Positions 1-9,094 are shown, counted from the stretch's first letter. The stretch is DNA of 64,000 nt from Vibrio europaeus (GCF_001695575.1 NZ_LUAX01000007.1:1550001-1614000), one strand, 5' to 3'. A program made the numbers and translations. Notes: generated by a model not told the origin, from the sequence alone.

Positions 1-614
1 TTGCACGAAACACAGCCAGTCAAACGGTTGCCAAGATGTTCGACAAGCCAATCGTTTACTCAAAGGTACAAGAGTATGTATCTGGAATGTCACGTTTAGA
101 AGTTAAATCTCTTGTGCAGAATAACGATCGGTTTGTGGACTATTACAAGTTTTACGATATTCCACTTACTGAAGATTACGCCAATTTTAAAAGAAGACTA
201 TCAAACGCATCTCTAGGTGCTGAAGGTGGTACTTCGTCTTGGAATGGGATTATCGCTGCTGCACAAGAAGCGAATCGAGCAACAAACATTAATCCAGAGC
301 AAGTGTTTATCGTTTTATCTGATGGTGCCGACAATGACGAAGGCTATCTACAACGCTTGGTCAACCAAGGTCTGTGCAAAGAGTTACGCTCAACTATATC
401 TGCTAAAAGGAATCGATTCCAAAGCAAAACTGGTAGTGCGGGCAAAACCAAAGTCACTATGGGGGTAATTGGTGTGGACTACCGAGTTAAAGAATCGGAT
501 GGATTTGGTGATTGTTTTGGTCGGAAAAACATTTACCACGCAAAAGATGGTGACGACGTTTACAAATATATTTTAAACCTAATCAACGAAGAAACAGGAA
601 GACTTAAGGATTAA
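1..614 (+). CDS. TadG-like VWA-domain pilus assembly protein (5' partial)
   Basis: The reading frame is open from base 3, so the gene begins upstream of the window; the ATG at 36 is internal. The visible C-terminal ~204 residues hold the second half of a von Willebrand factor A fold: GGTSSWNG supplies the Thr-type metal-site motif, and VLSDGADND follows a hydrophobic strand and supplies the Asp motif. TadG proteins are inner-membrane-anchored minor components of Tad (Flp) pilus systems. The OmpA-like gene one base downstream fits the 3' end of a vibrio tad locus. The N-terminal membrane anchor is not visible, so assignment to TadG rather than another VWA protein rests on context. Confidence 0.72.
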   Translation, partial: ARNTASQTVAKMFDKPIVYSKVQEYVSGMSRLEVKSLVQNNDRFVDYYKFYDIPLTEDYANFKRRLSNASLGAEGGTSSWNGIIAAAQEANRATNINPEQVFIVLSDGADNDEGYLQRLVNQGLCKELRSTISAKRNRFQSKTGSAGKTKVTMGVIGVDYRVKESDGFGDCFGRKNIYHAKDGDDVYKYILNLINEETGRLKD

Positions 615-615
615 C

Positions 616-1182
616 ATGAAATACCCAGTAATTATTACTTCAATCTTACTATCGCCGCTGGGTTATGCGAACTGCTTGGGTAGCGTCGATGAATTCATTA
701 CATCAACCACCTTAGTCTCTTCTCATACAGTCAAAACTCAGGTTGCTGGTCACTTAAGCCAGCGTGAAGAAATGCTTGAAAATACTGTTTTGAGCAGCAA
801 TCGCGATGTCGTTCATGTGGAAGCTAGAGATGAATTGTGTTTTTACGATAAAGAGACACAATCTTTAGTACTTAACTACGGTATTGATATTTACAGGCTG
901 TCGCCTAGCCATAAGCAAGTTCTAGAGCAGTATTTAGGACTAGTTAGTGACAAAGCACAGATCTATATCGAAGGGCATGCAGACAGTTTAGGCGGCGAGG
1001 TATACAACAAAGCGCTGTCTGCGCGACGAGCTAAACAGGTAGCTAAGTATCTAAAAAACGATTTAAATCAGGGTAACAGAATTGTGGAGCATGCTTTTGG
1101 AGAAAGCTCTCCCATTTGTAACCTTACTGAGAATTCGGCGACAGGCTGCAATCGTCGCGTAGTGATAACCGTTAAATCGTGA
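616..1182 (+). CDS. OmpA-family peptidoglycan-binding protein of the Tad locus
   Basis: 188 residues. An N-terminal signal peptide (hydrophobic to about residue 18, ending LGYA) is followed by a short unique region and a C-terminal OmpA-like domain from about residue 90. The domain carries IYIEGHADSLG, then ALSARRAKQVAKYL, and ends NRRVVITV; these match the peptidoglycan-binding loop and helix of the family. It probably anchors the secretion/pilus machinery to the cell wall in the periplasm or outer membrane. The ATG lies one base after the stop of the TadG-like gene, so the two are translationally coupled. It is followed by a strong hairpin terminator and looks like the last gene of its operon. 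Confidence 0.82.
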   Translation: MKYPVIITSILLSPLGYANCLGSVDEFITSTTLVSSHTVKTQVAGHLSQREEMLENTVLSSNRDVVHVEARDELCFYDKETQSLVLNYGIDIYRLSPSHKQVLEQYLGLVSDKAQIYIEGHADSLGGEVYNKALSARRAKQVAKYLKNDLNQGNRIVEHAFGESSPICNLTENSATGCNRRVVITVKS

Positions 1183-1249
1183 TGCGTTGTCTAATCTTTG
1201 CTTGTTTATGTATTTTGTGGGCGTCGGCGATGAGCGGATTATTTTAAAC

Positions 1250-1280
1250 AAAAGAGCCAGCAAGATTGCTGGCTCTTTTA
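1250..1280. terminator. Bidirectional intrinsic terminator
   Basis: A perfect inverted repeat (AAAAGAGCCAGC, six-base loop, then its complement) has an A-tract on one side and a T-tract on the other. It sits between the converging OmpA-like gene and sseA and can end transcription from both. Confidence 0.9.
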
Positions 1281-1317
1281 TATCTATAGATGATCATCGT
1301 TGAACGAGTTGCCAAAC

Positions 1318-2151
1318 TTATTTACTGCTAATCGGTAGGGATGGATCAGCTCCCCATTCCGTCCATGAACCGTCATACACTGCTAGGTTCTGATAACCGC
1401 ACAGATGAGCGGCCAATAGAACGATACACGCTGTCACCCCAGAGCCACAGCTAATTAGAGTTTGATTGGCTTGCTGCGACAGTGAGCTTTTTAGGATTGG
1501 TCGCAACTCTTCAACGGGCTTAAGCTTGTGCCTTTCCATGAGTTCAGCGAATGGCTGACAGACAGAGTTAGGAATATGGCCGCTTCGAATGCCTGCTCTT
1601 GGCTCGGCGACTTCGCTATTAAAACGGGCGCGTGAACGCGCATCGACCGTTAGGTTGTGGTTATTGTCAATTTGTTCGAGTACATAGTTAGCATCAACAA
1701 AGTAGTGTGGATCAAGCTGACCGGAGAAATCCCCCTTGGTCTCTAGTTCGCGATACGCCTTTGTGGTTACCAGACCATGAGACTTCCACTCTGTTAAACC
1801 GCCATCAAGAATATAGACTTGCTGATGACCCATTGCGCGGAACATCCACCATGCTCTTGGTGAAGCGAAGGTGCCGCTGTTGTCGTAAACAACAATGATA
1901 GAGTCGTTGTTAATCCCCAGATCTTGCGCCAAGCTATTAAATCGCTCTTCACTTGGCATCATGTGAGGTAAGGAGGCGTTCGGATCGCAAAACTCTTGGT
2001 CGTAATCGAATCTTAGGCTGTGTGGAATGAGGTTCGTTTTGTCTTTTTCTACTTCGCCTGGAATCTGAAAATCAATGCTGGCATCTAAAATAACTAGATT
2101 GTCGTCGTCCATTAACTTATTTAGATCAGTAGCGGTGATCAGCGGTGACAT
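1318..2151 (-). CDS. sseA: 3-mercaptopyruvate sulfurtransferase (tandem rhodanese)
   Basis: 277 residues with two rhodanese domains, an inactive N-terminal one (about 5-130) and a catalytic C-terminal one (about 150-275). The active-site loop reads CGSGVTA with the catalytic cysteine at residue 235. That loop is typical of mercaptopyruvate sulfurtransferases; thiosulfate-specific rhodaneses have a more basic loop. It would transfer sulfur from 3-mercaptopyruvate to thiols or cyanide in the cytoplasm. It is monocistronic, converging on the terminator at 1250-1280. The start is the ATG at 2151, with AAGGAT a few bases upstream on the coding strand. Confidence 0.9.
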   Translation of the reverse strand: MSPLITATDLNKLMDDDNLVILDASIDFQIPGEVEKDKTNLIPHSLRFDYDQEFCDPNASLPHMMPSEERFNSLAQDLGINNDSIIVVYDNSGTFASPRAWWMFRAMGHQQVYILDGGLTEWKSHGLVTTKAYRELETKGDFSGQLDPHYFVDANYVLEQIDNNHNLTVDARSRARFNSEVAEPRAGIRSGHIPNSVCQPFAELMERHKLKPVEELRPILKSSLSQQANQTLISCGSGVTACIVLLAAHLCGYQNLAVYDGSWTEWGADPSLPISSK

Positions 2152-2244
2152 TGGCTATCCTTATGTTTTTGAAAGACATAAGGATTAAGCTACACGACCA
2201 CCCGCTGACAAGCAACCGCGTAGCTCTTAGAAGTAATGTGTTCG

Positions 2245-4191
2245 TTAAGCGATTTTAAATCGCTTCATCTGTAAATCGAGATACTGTGCGACTTCAGCGA
2301 GCTCGTGGGCAGAGTCAGCGACATGTTTGACCGTCTCGCTGTTTTCCCGCGTGATATTGTAGGTTTCGGTAATATTCTCGCTAACCGTTGTCGTCACCAT
2401 ACACTGTTCTTCCACAGCGGCTGCGATTTGCGTATTAGTGTCACCGAGCTCATCAATAGTGCTGTGTATTGCGGAAATATTCTCAGATGCGGACTTAGCC
2501 TGTAGCGCTGCTTTGGTTACTGTATCGTGACTTGAGTCAATGGATTGTCTTGCCGAGTCGGCGCCAGATTGCAGCGAATGAATCATAGAATCTATCTGAC
2601 CCGTTGCTTCTTGGGTTCTTTTCGCTAAAGAACGTACTTCATCGGCGACCACCGCGAAGCCTCGACCTTGATCACCTGCTCGCGCGGCCTCGATTGCAGC
2701 ATTTAGGGCAAGTAGGTTGGTTTGCTCTGCTACGCCTTGTATCACTTCCAAAATACTACCGATATTCATCGATTCATCGTACAGTTCGCCTACTTGAGTT
2801 GAACCCACTTTCATCGCTTTCTCGGCGTTTTCTATTGCTTCTAGTGTGCTCTCGACCTCATTGAGGCTGTTGTTAACGTTGGTTGTCGCTGATTGAGTAA
2901 ATGAGGCAGCGTCAGACGCACTTTGTGAAATCTCAGTAGTGCTAGTTGAAAGTTGCTGAACAGAAGACGAAATCTGTTCCATTTCGTGGCTAAGCTGGTT
3001 AGATGATTGATTGGTGGTATGGGTTATAGCCGAAAGCTCTTCTGACATCTGACCGACTTTAATACAAGAGTCGTTTACCTTTCCGACAATATCGCGCAAC
3101 GAAAGAATTGTTGTGCGCATATTTTTGAGAAGTTCAGCTATTTCATCTTTGCCTTTGATCTCGACATCATTAGAAAGATCACCTTCTGCGAGCTGAGACG
3201 AGATTTGTTTGACTTTATCTATCCCAATACGGATTGAGCGGGTAATAGCAAGAGCAGTGACTATCCCGACAATGAACGCAAGGATCGCGAGCGAGATGAT
3301 AATTTCTATCGTGTCATTTTTTGCTTCCAACAGGTCGTTAGAAAGTACGTGTTGCTCTTCGACAGATTCTAATTTTATCAGCTCTAGTTCTTTAGAGATA
3401 TCGAGCCCGAGCGCCAACATTTCTTTTTCGGCAATATGTTGTGTTTCTCTAAGTTTAACAACCTCTTCAAACCCTTTAGCGTAGGCAATACGTTGTTCAA
3501 GGAATTCATTTAGCAATTCAGTATCTCTACTGCTGGTGATGTAGTTGCGGAACTTATCTTCAAGTGCGGGCAACTCGGAGCCAAAATAGTTTCTCACTTC
3601 AGCAGCAACTTCTGCTTTCTCATTGTGCAGATAGTTCAATACTGCGATATTGGCGAGCAAGAACTTCTCCATAATCAAAGACGAATAGTATTCAATATCT
3701 GCATTAGACGCATCGTGTGCAGCTTCAATCATCTGCTCTAGATCGTAAATGGCCTTTTTCTCCAATTCGACCATTTCAACATAAACTTTATGTTCTACTG
3801 CCTGAGTTGATTGCTTAACGATTTGAAATGAGTCGTCAAATAAATTGACCTCTTTTAACACGGTTTCTAAATGTTTTTTACGTAGAGGGTCTGTGGTGGC
3901 TTTTAAGTCATCAGAGACCATTTTGCGCAATTTAGCGAGACGACTTTCGTAAATAGAGAGCTGCTGCTGAGCCAGCGTATTGGCGTATTGGAGGGCACTT
4001 AGACGGACCTTGAGAAAGTTGGCTTGGATTTCTCCAGCTAAAGCAGTCTCGGTCGAGAGTTCTCCATAATGCTCAAAGTTATATGCCGCCTTAACCATTC
4101 CCTTGTAGCTGTAGAGTATAGCGACGAGGAAAAACAGCAGACAGATGGCAAAACCAAGGCGTATTTTATTGGCGATTGTAAGGTTCAACAT
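2245..4191 (-). CDS. Methyl-accepting chemotaxis protein
   Basis: 648 residues. TM1 is at about 12-30, then a long, mostly helical periplasmic or extracytoplasmic sensor (about 31-290), TM2 at about 296-318, a HAMP domain, and a cytoplasmic coiled coil. The signalling tip contains EQTNLLALNAAIEAARAG and GRGFAVVADEVRSLA, the invariant hairpin that contacts CheA and CheW. No CheR-tethering pentapeptide is seen at the C-terminus (it ends MKRFKIA). The ligand cannot be told. It is probably transcribed alone; the spacing to sseA and to the small gene upstream gives no sign of an operon. Confidence 0.93.
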   Translation of the reverse strand: MLNLTIANKIRLGFAICLLFFLVAILYSYKGMVKAAYNFEHYGELSTETALAGEIQANFLKVRLSALQYANTLAQQQLSIYESRLAKLRKMVSDDLKATTDPLRKKHLETVLKEVNLFDDSFQIVKQSTQAVEHKVYVEMVELEKKAIYDLEQMIEAAHDASNADIEYYSSLIMEKFLLANIAVLNYLHNEKAEVAAEVRNYFGSELPALEDKFRNYITSSRDTELLNEFLEQRIAYAKGFEEVVKLRETQHIAEKEMLALGLDISKELELIKLESVEEQHVLSNDLLEAKNDTIEIIISLAILAFIVGIVTALAITRSIRIGIDKVKQISSQLAEGDLSNDVEIKGKDEIAELLKNMRTTILSLRDIVGKVNDSCIKVGQMSEELSAITHTTNQSSNQLSHEMEQISSSVQQLSTSTTEISQSASDAASFTQSATTNVNNSLNEVESTLEAIENAEKAMKVGSTQVGELYDESMNIGSILEVIQGVAEQTNLLALNAAIEAARAGDQGRGFAVVADEVRSLAKRTQEATGQIDSMIHSLQSGADSARQSIDSSHDTVTKAALQAKSASENISAIHSTIDELGDTNTQIAAAVEEQCMVTTTVSENITETYNITRENSETVKHVADSAHELAEVAQYLDLQMKRFKIA

Positions 4192-4289
4192 AAGCGTCCC
4201 TGCCCATATAGTGTGCGAAATGACCTAATGGTGTTTAAGTAAGCTTATACGTTATTTGATATTAATCTAATCTGTATGCAACCTTGCTT

Positions 4290-4604
4290 CTATTTAGAAG
4301 AGCAAGAAGAAAAACGATAGCTGCTCGATTTTCCGAATTTATTTGGCTCTTCTTGCAATACAATAATAGAGCCTTCGGGACACGTTGAAGCGGTTGGGGC
4401 GGTGACGAGTACAGTGTCACCTCTATCTAACCGAACATTTAAATAGCGGCGCTGGCCATCTAAAGATTGAGTGATTGTCTGAGATACGACAACACCATGA
4501 ATGGATTTATTTTGAGTTGGTGGCAGAAGGAAGAGGAGTAAAGCAAGAACAAGTGATAGGGCAATTAAAGCAGCAAGGAAAATTTTGGGATTATTCATCA
4601 ACAA
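4290..4604 (-). CDS. Small membrane-anchored protein of unknown function
   Basis: Up to 104 residues. A single hydrophobic helix (about 6-27) is followed by a soluble domain predicted to be strand-rich, with two cysteines (TCPEGS and a C-terminal SSCSSK). I do not recognise the family. The start is ambiguous: two TTG codons (4604, 4601) precede an ATG at 4598, and the AGGA motif is better spaced for TTG 4604 than for the ATG. It follows moeB by about 27 bases on the same strand, so it may be the last gene of the moeA-moeB transcript, but nothing else links it to molybdopterin synthesis. Confidence 0.6.
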   Translation of the reverse strand: MLMNNPKIFLAALIALSLVLALLLFLLPPTQNKSIHGVVVSQTITQSLDGQRRYLNVRLDRGDTVLVTAPTASTCPEGSIIVLQEEPNKFGKSSSYRFSSCSSK

Positions 4605-4631
4605 GTCTTTGTTCCTTACTGCTTAGAAAGG

Positions 4632-5381
4632 TTAACCACAAACAGGGCAATTTGGCATTTTCATTAAGTTCATTTCACGCCAAGACATGCTCATTGCATC
4701 TAGCATAAGGATCTTACCTTGCTTTGGCGTTCCATAATTGGCAATCACCTTGATCGCTTCCATAGCTTGCACCGCGCCAATGATACCAACGACGGGGGAC
4801 ATCACCCCGGCCTCAACACAGCTTAGGGCTGCATTACCAAACAAAGCACTTAAACATTGATAGCAGGGCTGGCTATCTTCGTGGTAGGTAAAGACACTGA
4901 CTTGACCTTCCATTCGAATCGCAGCTCCGGAAACTAAAGGTGTTTTTAGAGCATAGCAAAGTTTGTTAAGTTGATTTCTGGTTTCAACATTATCCGAGGC
5001 ATCGAGTACTAAGCTGTGCCTTGCAATCAGTATGGAAAGCTCTTCGTCACTTAGCCTTGTATCGATCGTCTCAACTTCAAGGTGTGGGTTCAGCTGTTTG
5101 AGCGAATTAGACGCCGACAAAACCTTCTTAGTCCCGACATCAGCATCGTGATGCAATACTTGTCGTTGAAGGTTAGATAGTTCAACCACATCATCATCAA
5201 TCAGGGTGAGTTTTCCGATACCTGCGGTTGCCAAGTACTGACTAGAGGCGCAGCCCAAGCCGCCAGCTCCCAATATCAACACTGAGGCTTGTTTCAATGC
5301 TTCTTGACCGTCAAAGTCAAACTGCTTAAGAATGATTTGACGGTTGTATCGCAGCATTTCTTGATCAGATAAGATCTCCAA
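4632..5381 (-). CDS. moeB: Molybdopterin-synthase adenylyltransferase
   Basis: 249 residues, the normal length. It would use ATP to activate the C-terminal glycine of MoaD, allowing sulfur loading during molybdenum-cofactor synthesis. The N-terminus LSDQEMLRYNRQI and the nucleotide-binding loop LGAGGLGCASS are close to E. coli MoeB. Zinc-binding cysteine pairs are visible as CYQC in the middle and CPVCG at the end, with the SCVEAGVMSP segment between them. It lies 9 bases after moeA in the same direction, so moeA-moeB form an operon. MoaD/E are not in the window. Confidence 0.95.
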   Translation of the reverse strand: MEILSDQEMLRYNRQIILKQFDFDGQEALKQASVLILGAGGLGCASSQYLATAGIGKLTLIDDDVVELSNLQRQVLHHDADVGTKKVLSASNSLKQLNPHLEVETIDTRLSDEELSILIARHSLVLDASDNVETRNQLNKLCYALKTPLVSGAAIRMEGQVSVFTYHEDSQPCYQCLSALFGNAALSCVEAGVMSPVVGIIGAVQAMEAIKVIANYGTPKQGKILMLDAMSMSWREMNLMKMPNCPVCG

Positions 5382-5390
5382 ACGTCACCT

Positions 5391-6626
5391 CTAGTATAGA
5401 GTCGGGTTGAACAGTTGAATGTTGACTGTCTCACCAGCTTCAACACGGCCACGTTCTCGCTCAAGAACGACAAAACAGTTGGCTAAGCTCATGGAACGGA
5501 ATGCGCCCGAACTCTGGTTGCCTGTGGTTTCGACAACAAATTTGCCATCTTCGATTGAATAGATACCACGTTGATAGTCTGTACGACCTGGTGCTTTTTT
5601 AAATGCGCTGCGTGTCGTTGCGGGAATAGATTCAGGCGCTGTCCACTCTGTATGCCCAGCTAGTTTAGCCAATAGTGGCTGTACTAGCACATACATCGTC
5701 AATACGGCCGATACTGGGTTACCAGGCAAACCACAGAACCAAGCGGTTGAAAGTTTGCCAAATGCGAAAGGTTTACCCGGTTTAATTGCCAGTTTCCAAA
5801 ACCCGATTTGACCAAGCTCTTCAAGAATGTCTTTGGTGTAATCGGCTTCACCGACGCTGACGCCGCCCGAAGTCACCACGACATCCGCGAGAGTTTGAGC
5901 TTTTTCAAACGTCGCTTTGAGGGTTTCAGGGCAATCAGGAATAATCCCAAGATCAATGGCTTCACAACCAAAGTTTTCAATCAGTGGCTTAATACCGTAA
6001 CGGTTGCTGTCGTAGATCTGGCCTTCAGCTAATGGTTCACCGAGAGGTTTCAGCTCATCACCTGTCGAGAAAAAGGCAACGCGCGGTTTACGCACAACGG
6101 TCACATGGCTGATGCCCAAAGTGGCAATCATAGGAATATCACGAGAGGTGAGACGAGCGCCTTTGTTAAGAACAACGTCACCTTGCTTGATATCGTCACC
6201 CATAGGTCGGATGTTGTTCTGCGGTTTAACGTCGCTCTGATTGAACTGGATCCCTTGTTCGAGTACTTCGGTGTTCTCTTGCATAATCACTGCATCACAA
6301 CCGTCTGGAATCTTTGCTCCGGTCATAATGCGAATACAGGTCCCTTGCGGCCATTCACCATCAAACGGTTGACCTGCAAAAGACTTTCCAGCCAGTGGCA
6401 TAACATTGTTTTCTGCAAGATCCGCGAGGCGAAGCGCGTAGCCATCCATCGCTGAATTATCAAAAGGAGGGACAAAAATAGGAGAAAGAATGTCTTCTGC
6501 TAAGACAAAGCCAATAGCTTCAGCAAGTGGGAGTTGTAAGGTCGTTTGGATAGGTTTGATTGGCGACAGCATTTTATCCATCGCTTCTTCGATTGGCATT
6601 AAGCCAGGTGCGTCACAGCATCCCAT
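5391..6626 (-). CDS. moeA: Molybdopterin molybdenumtransferase
   Basis: 411 residues, matching E. coli MoeA in length and sequence throughout (FDNSAMDGYA, GTCIRIMTGA, FSTGDEL, TSGGVSVGEADYT, GLPGNPVSA). It inserts molybdate into adenylated molybdopterin to complete the cofactor. Domain order is the usual one, with the MogA-like catalytic domain in the second half and a small C-terminal beta domain. GTAGGATT lies upstream of the ATG at 6626. It is divergent from folE, with about 155 bases between the two starts; I saw no Moco-riboswitch-like structure there. Confidence 0.96.
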   Translation of the reverse strand: MGCCDAPGLMPIEEAMDKMLSPIKPIQTTLQLPLAEAIGFVLAEDILSPIFVPPFDNSAMDGYALRLADLAENNVMPLAGKSFAGQPFDGEWPQGTCIRIMTGAKIPDGCDAVIMQENTEVLEQGIQFNQSDVKPQNNIRPMGDDIKQGDVVLNKGARLTSRDIPMIATLGISHVTVVRKPRVAFFSTGDELKPLGEPLAEGQIYDSNRYGIKPLIENFGCEAIDLGIIPDCPETLKATFEKAQTLADVVVTSGGVSVGEADYTKDILEELGQIGFWKLAIKPGKPFAFGKLSTAWFCGLPGNPVSAVLTMYVLVQPLLAKLAGHTEWTAPESIPATTRSAFKKAPGRTDYQRGIYSIEDGKFVVETTGNQSSGAFRSMSLANCFVVLERERGRVEAGETVNIQLFNPTLY

Positions 6627-6782
6627 AAATAATCCTACTCTTTTATTATTCTAAGGTAATCAGGTCACTTTACCACATAAAGCCTTGTGCAATAATGACC
6701 TCCGATAAAATATGGGTGTAATTATTCAAAAATCCGAGTATCCTTGTCAGCCATCCTAAAGGGGTAAATGAGAGGAAGTGGT

Positions 6783-7436
6783 ATGTCAGGTCTTAGCGAA
6801 TCCGCAAAGTTGGTAAAAGATGCGCTAGAACGTCGAGGATTAGAGACGCCAATGGCTCCTAATCAGTTCAATCGAGAAGAGAAAAAAGAGAAAATTCAGC
6901 ACCATATGCGTGAAATTCTCTCTCTACTAGAGCTTGACCTTACCGATGACAGTCTTGAAGAAACACCGCATCGTATTGCGAAGATGTATGTGGATGAAAT
7001 CTTTTCTGGTTTAGACTATTCAAACTTCCCGAAAATCACGGTGATCGAAAACAAAATGGACGTGAGCGAAATGGTTCGCGTCAAAGATATTACCGTGACA
7101 AGTACCTGTGAGCATCACCTTGTAACGATTGATGGGCGAGCGGCGGTAGCTTACATCCCTCGTGGCAAGATCATCGGTCTTTCCAAAATTAATCGCATTG
7201 TTCGCTTTTTTGCGCAGCGTCCACAAGTTCAAGAACGCATGACGCAGCAGATTTTGGTTGCTCTACAAACGCTACTAGAATCGGATGATGTGGCGGTAAC
7301 AATCGATGCAACGCATTACTGCGTTAAGTCGCGTGGCGTTATGGATGCGACCAGCGAAACAACCACGACTGCACTAGGTGGCATTTTTAAATCTAATTCT
7401 GCAACAAGACACGAGTTCCTTCACGGGATTCGATAG
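6783..7436 (+). CDS. folE: GTP cyclohydrolase I
   Basis: 217 residues from the ATG at 6783. An in-frame ATG at 6768 also exists, but the N-terminus from 6783 (MSGLSESAKLVKDAL) lines up with E. coli FolE and has GAGGAAG just upstream. The enzyme converts GTP to 7,8-dihydroneopterin triphosphate, the first step of tetrahydrofolate synthesis. Zinc ligands are visible in TSTCEHH and in HYCVKSRG; the substrate region KINRIVRFFAQRPQVQE is intact. It has its own terminator at 7468-7496 and shares an intergenic promoter region with the divergent moeA. Confidence 0.96.
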   Translation: MSGLSESAKLVKDALERRGLETPMAPNQFNREEKKEKIQHHMREILSLLELDLTDDSLEETPHRIAKMYVDEIFSGLDYSNFPKITVIENKMDVSEMVRVKDITVTSTCEHHLVTIDGRAAVAYIPRGKIIGLSKINRIVRFFAQRPQVQERMTQQILVALQTLLESDDVAVTIDATHYCVKSRGVMDATSETTTTALGGIFKSNSATRHEFLHGIR

Positions 7437-7465
7437 GGCAGCGATTAGGTTATCGACTTATTCAA

Positions 7466-7498
7466 AACCGCTTCTATTGAGGCGGTTTTTACTTTTTA
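7466..7498 (+). terminator. Intrinsic terminator of folE
   Basis: The stem AAACCGCCTC/GAGGCGGTTT appears here as AAACCGCttctattgaGGCGGTTT followed by a T-rich run, about 30 bases after the folE stop. Confidence 0.85.
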
Positions 7499-7510
7499 AA
7501 TCGAGGGTAG

Positions 7511-7671
7511 TACCAACCAGAACAAATATCTGGTCATTCTTGCTAGTTAAAATCGCTGATAGCTGCGTTATAGATTTTATAGGTAGATCAACTAGCTATC
7601 TGCAATCTATGCCTTGCTCTAAGCGATTTTCCCTGCGCAATTATCTGAGCAGCTATTTATCCCGATTGGTA
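7511..7671. repeat. Long imperfect palindrome, MITE-like intergenic element
   Basis: About 161 bases between folE and dbpA. Its ends are imperfect inverted repeats of 26 bases (7511-7536 and 7646-7671, about 20 of 26 matching; both begin TACCAA when read inward). Similarity continues inward: AAAATCGCT and ATAGATT occur in both arms, and the centre holds GATCAACTAGCTA. The whole unit could fold into one long hairpin. It has no coding capacity of its own; a 98-codon open frame across it has no ribosome site. It resembles small non-autonomous transposon relics or dispersed intergenic repeats, but only one copy is in this window. Confidence 0.6.
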
Positions 7672-7706
7672 TAAGATACTTTCGATAAACCACTAAGGTT
7701 AATATT

Positions 7707-9083
7707 GTGACGACTTCATTTAAGACGCTGGGTCTTCGTAGCGAACTGCTAGAAACACTCGATAGCTTAGGCTACACCCAAATGACTCCTATTCAGCAAC
7801 AAGCTCTACCAATGGTACTGGCGGGCAAAGATGTGATTGGTCAGGGGAAAACAGGTTCAGGTAAGACAGCGACGTTTTCATTGGGCTTATTGAGCAACCT
7901 AAACGTGCAACGATTCCGAGTTCAGACCTTGGTACTTTGTCCGACTCGTGAGCTTGCTGACCAAGTGGCGAAAGAGATTCGTACCTTAGCGCGTGGCATT
8001 CATAACATTAAGGTTCTGACCCTATGTGGCGGCATGCCAATGGGGCCTCAAATTGGTTCATTAGAGCATGGCGCACATATTCTGGTGGGTACGCCAGGTC
8101 GAATTCTAGACCATATGTCAAAAGGTCGTATTAGTCTTGATGAGCTTAATACCTTAGTACTTGATGAAGCAGATAGAATGCTAGATATGGGGTTTGAGGA
8201 AGCGATAGATACCATCATCGAAGCCGCACCAGCCAAGCGTCAAACTTTGCTATTTAGTGCGACTTTCCCAGACAATATTGAATCACTTTCCGCCAAGGTG
8301 ATGGTTAACCCAGAAATGGTGAAAGTGGAATCGACGCATCAAAAGAGCACAATCGAGCAGCGTTTCTACAAGTTAGACACAACTGAAGTACGAGACGATG
8401 CGTTAGAAACATTACTGTTAACTCATAAACCTGAATCTTCAGTGGTTTTCTGTAACACCAAGAAAGAGGTACAGAACGTCACTGATGAGCTAAGCCATCG
8501 AGGCTTTAGCGTGGTGGAGTTGCATGGTGATATGGAGCAACGTGAGCGTGAGCAAGCATTAACCATGTTTGCCAACAAGAGTATCTCAATCTTGGTTGCG
8601 ACGGACGTTGCGGCGCGTGGCTTGGACGTTGACAACCTAGACGCCGTATTTAACTTTGAGCTATCTCGCGATCCAGAGGTGCATGTTCACCGTATTGGTC
8701 GCACAGGGCGCGCAGGCTCAAAAGGGGTGGCGTTTAGTTTCTATAGTGAGAAAGAAGAGTACCGTGTGGCTCGTATTGATGAGTACATGGATATTGCAAT
8801 TACTCCTTCACAATTACCTGAAAAGCCAGTTGAGCGTCCTTTTTATCCTAAGATGCAAACCATTCAAATCTTAGGTGGTAAGAAGCAGAAAGTACGTGCA
8901 GGGGATATCTTAGGCGCACTGACTAAGCAAGCGGGGCTAGATGGTAAGAAGATCGGCAAGATCAGCATTTTGCCAATGGTCTCTTATGTCGCCGTTGAAC
9001 ATGACATTGTTAAACCTGCTCTTAAACAGCTTCAAACCGGTAAAATGAAAGGTCGTAACTTCAAAGCCCGAGTTATGAAGTAA
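7707..9083 (+). CDS. dbpA: ATP-dependent RNA helicase DbpA
   Basis: 458 residues from a GTG start at 7707 with AAGG about 10 bases upstream. Standard DEAD-box core: Q-motif near MTPIQQQALP, Walker A QGKTGSGKT, PTRELA, DEAD, SAT, and ARGLD plus HRIGRTGRAG in the second RecA domain. The C-terminal domain from about residue 380 (GGKKQKVRAGDILGALT) is the DbpA RNA-binding domain, which in E. coli targets hairpin 92 of 23S rRNA during late 50S assembly. Monocistronic: the palindrome precedes it and a terminator follows. Confidence 0.95.
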   Translation: MTTSFKTLGLRSELLETLDSLGYTQMTPIQQQALPMVLAGKDVIGQGKTGSGKTATFSLGLLSNLNVQRFRVQTLVLCPTRELADQVAKEIRTLARGIHNIKVLTLCGGMPMGPQIGSLEHGAHILVGTPGRILDHMSKGRISLDELNTLVLDEADRMLDMGFEEAIDTIIEAAPAKRQTLLFSATFPDNIESLSAKVMVNPEMVKVESTHQKSTIEQRFYKLDTTEVRDDALETLLLTHKPESSVVFCNTKKEVQNVTDELSHRGFSVVELHGDMEQREREQALTMFANKSISILVATDVAARGLDVDNLDAVFNFELSRDPEVHVHRIGRTGRAGSKGVAFSFYSEKEEYRVARIDEYMDIAITPSQLPEKPVERPFYPKMQTIQILGGKKQKVRAGDILGALTKQAGLDGKKIGKISILPMVSYVAVEHDIVKPALKQLQTGKMKGRNFKARVMK

Positions 9084-9094
9084 AAACGCGATAC

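Noticed and set aside
1063..1263. 66-codon minus-strand ORF over the end of the OmpA-like gene
   Set aside because: Begins beyond the terminator, lies antisense to a conserved domain, and has no ribosome site.
3209..3484. 91-codon ORF opposite the chemoreceptor gene
   Set aside because: Shadow frame of a helical coding region; low-complexity Ser/Ile product.
6627..6782. Molybdenum-cofactor riboswitch in the moeA-folE gap
   Set aside because: No hairpin array of the needed size; the region is short and AT-rich with ordinary promoter character.
7378..7674. 98-codon ORF overlapping the end of folE and the palindrome
   Set aside because: It starts inside folE in another frame, crosses the folE terminator, and has no ribosome site; its length comes from the palindrome lacking stops in that frame.
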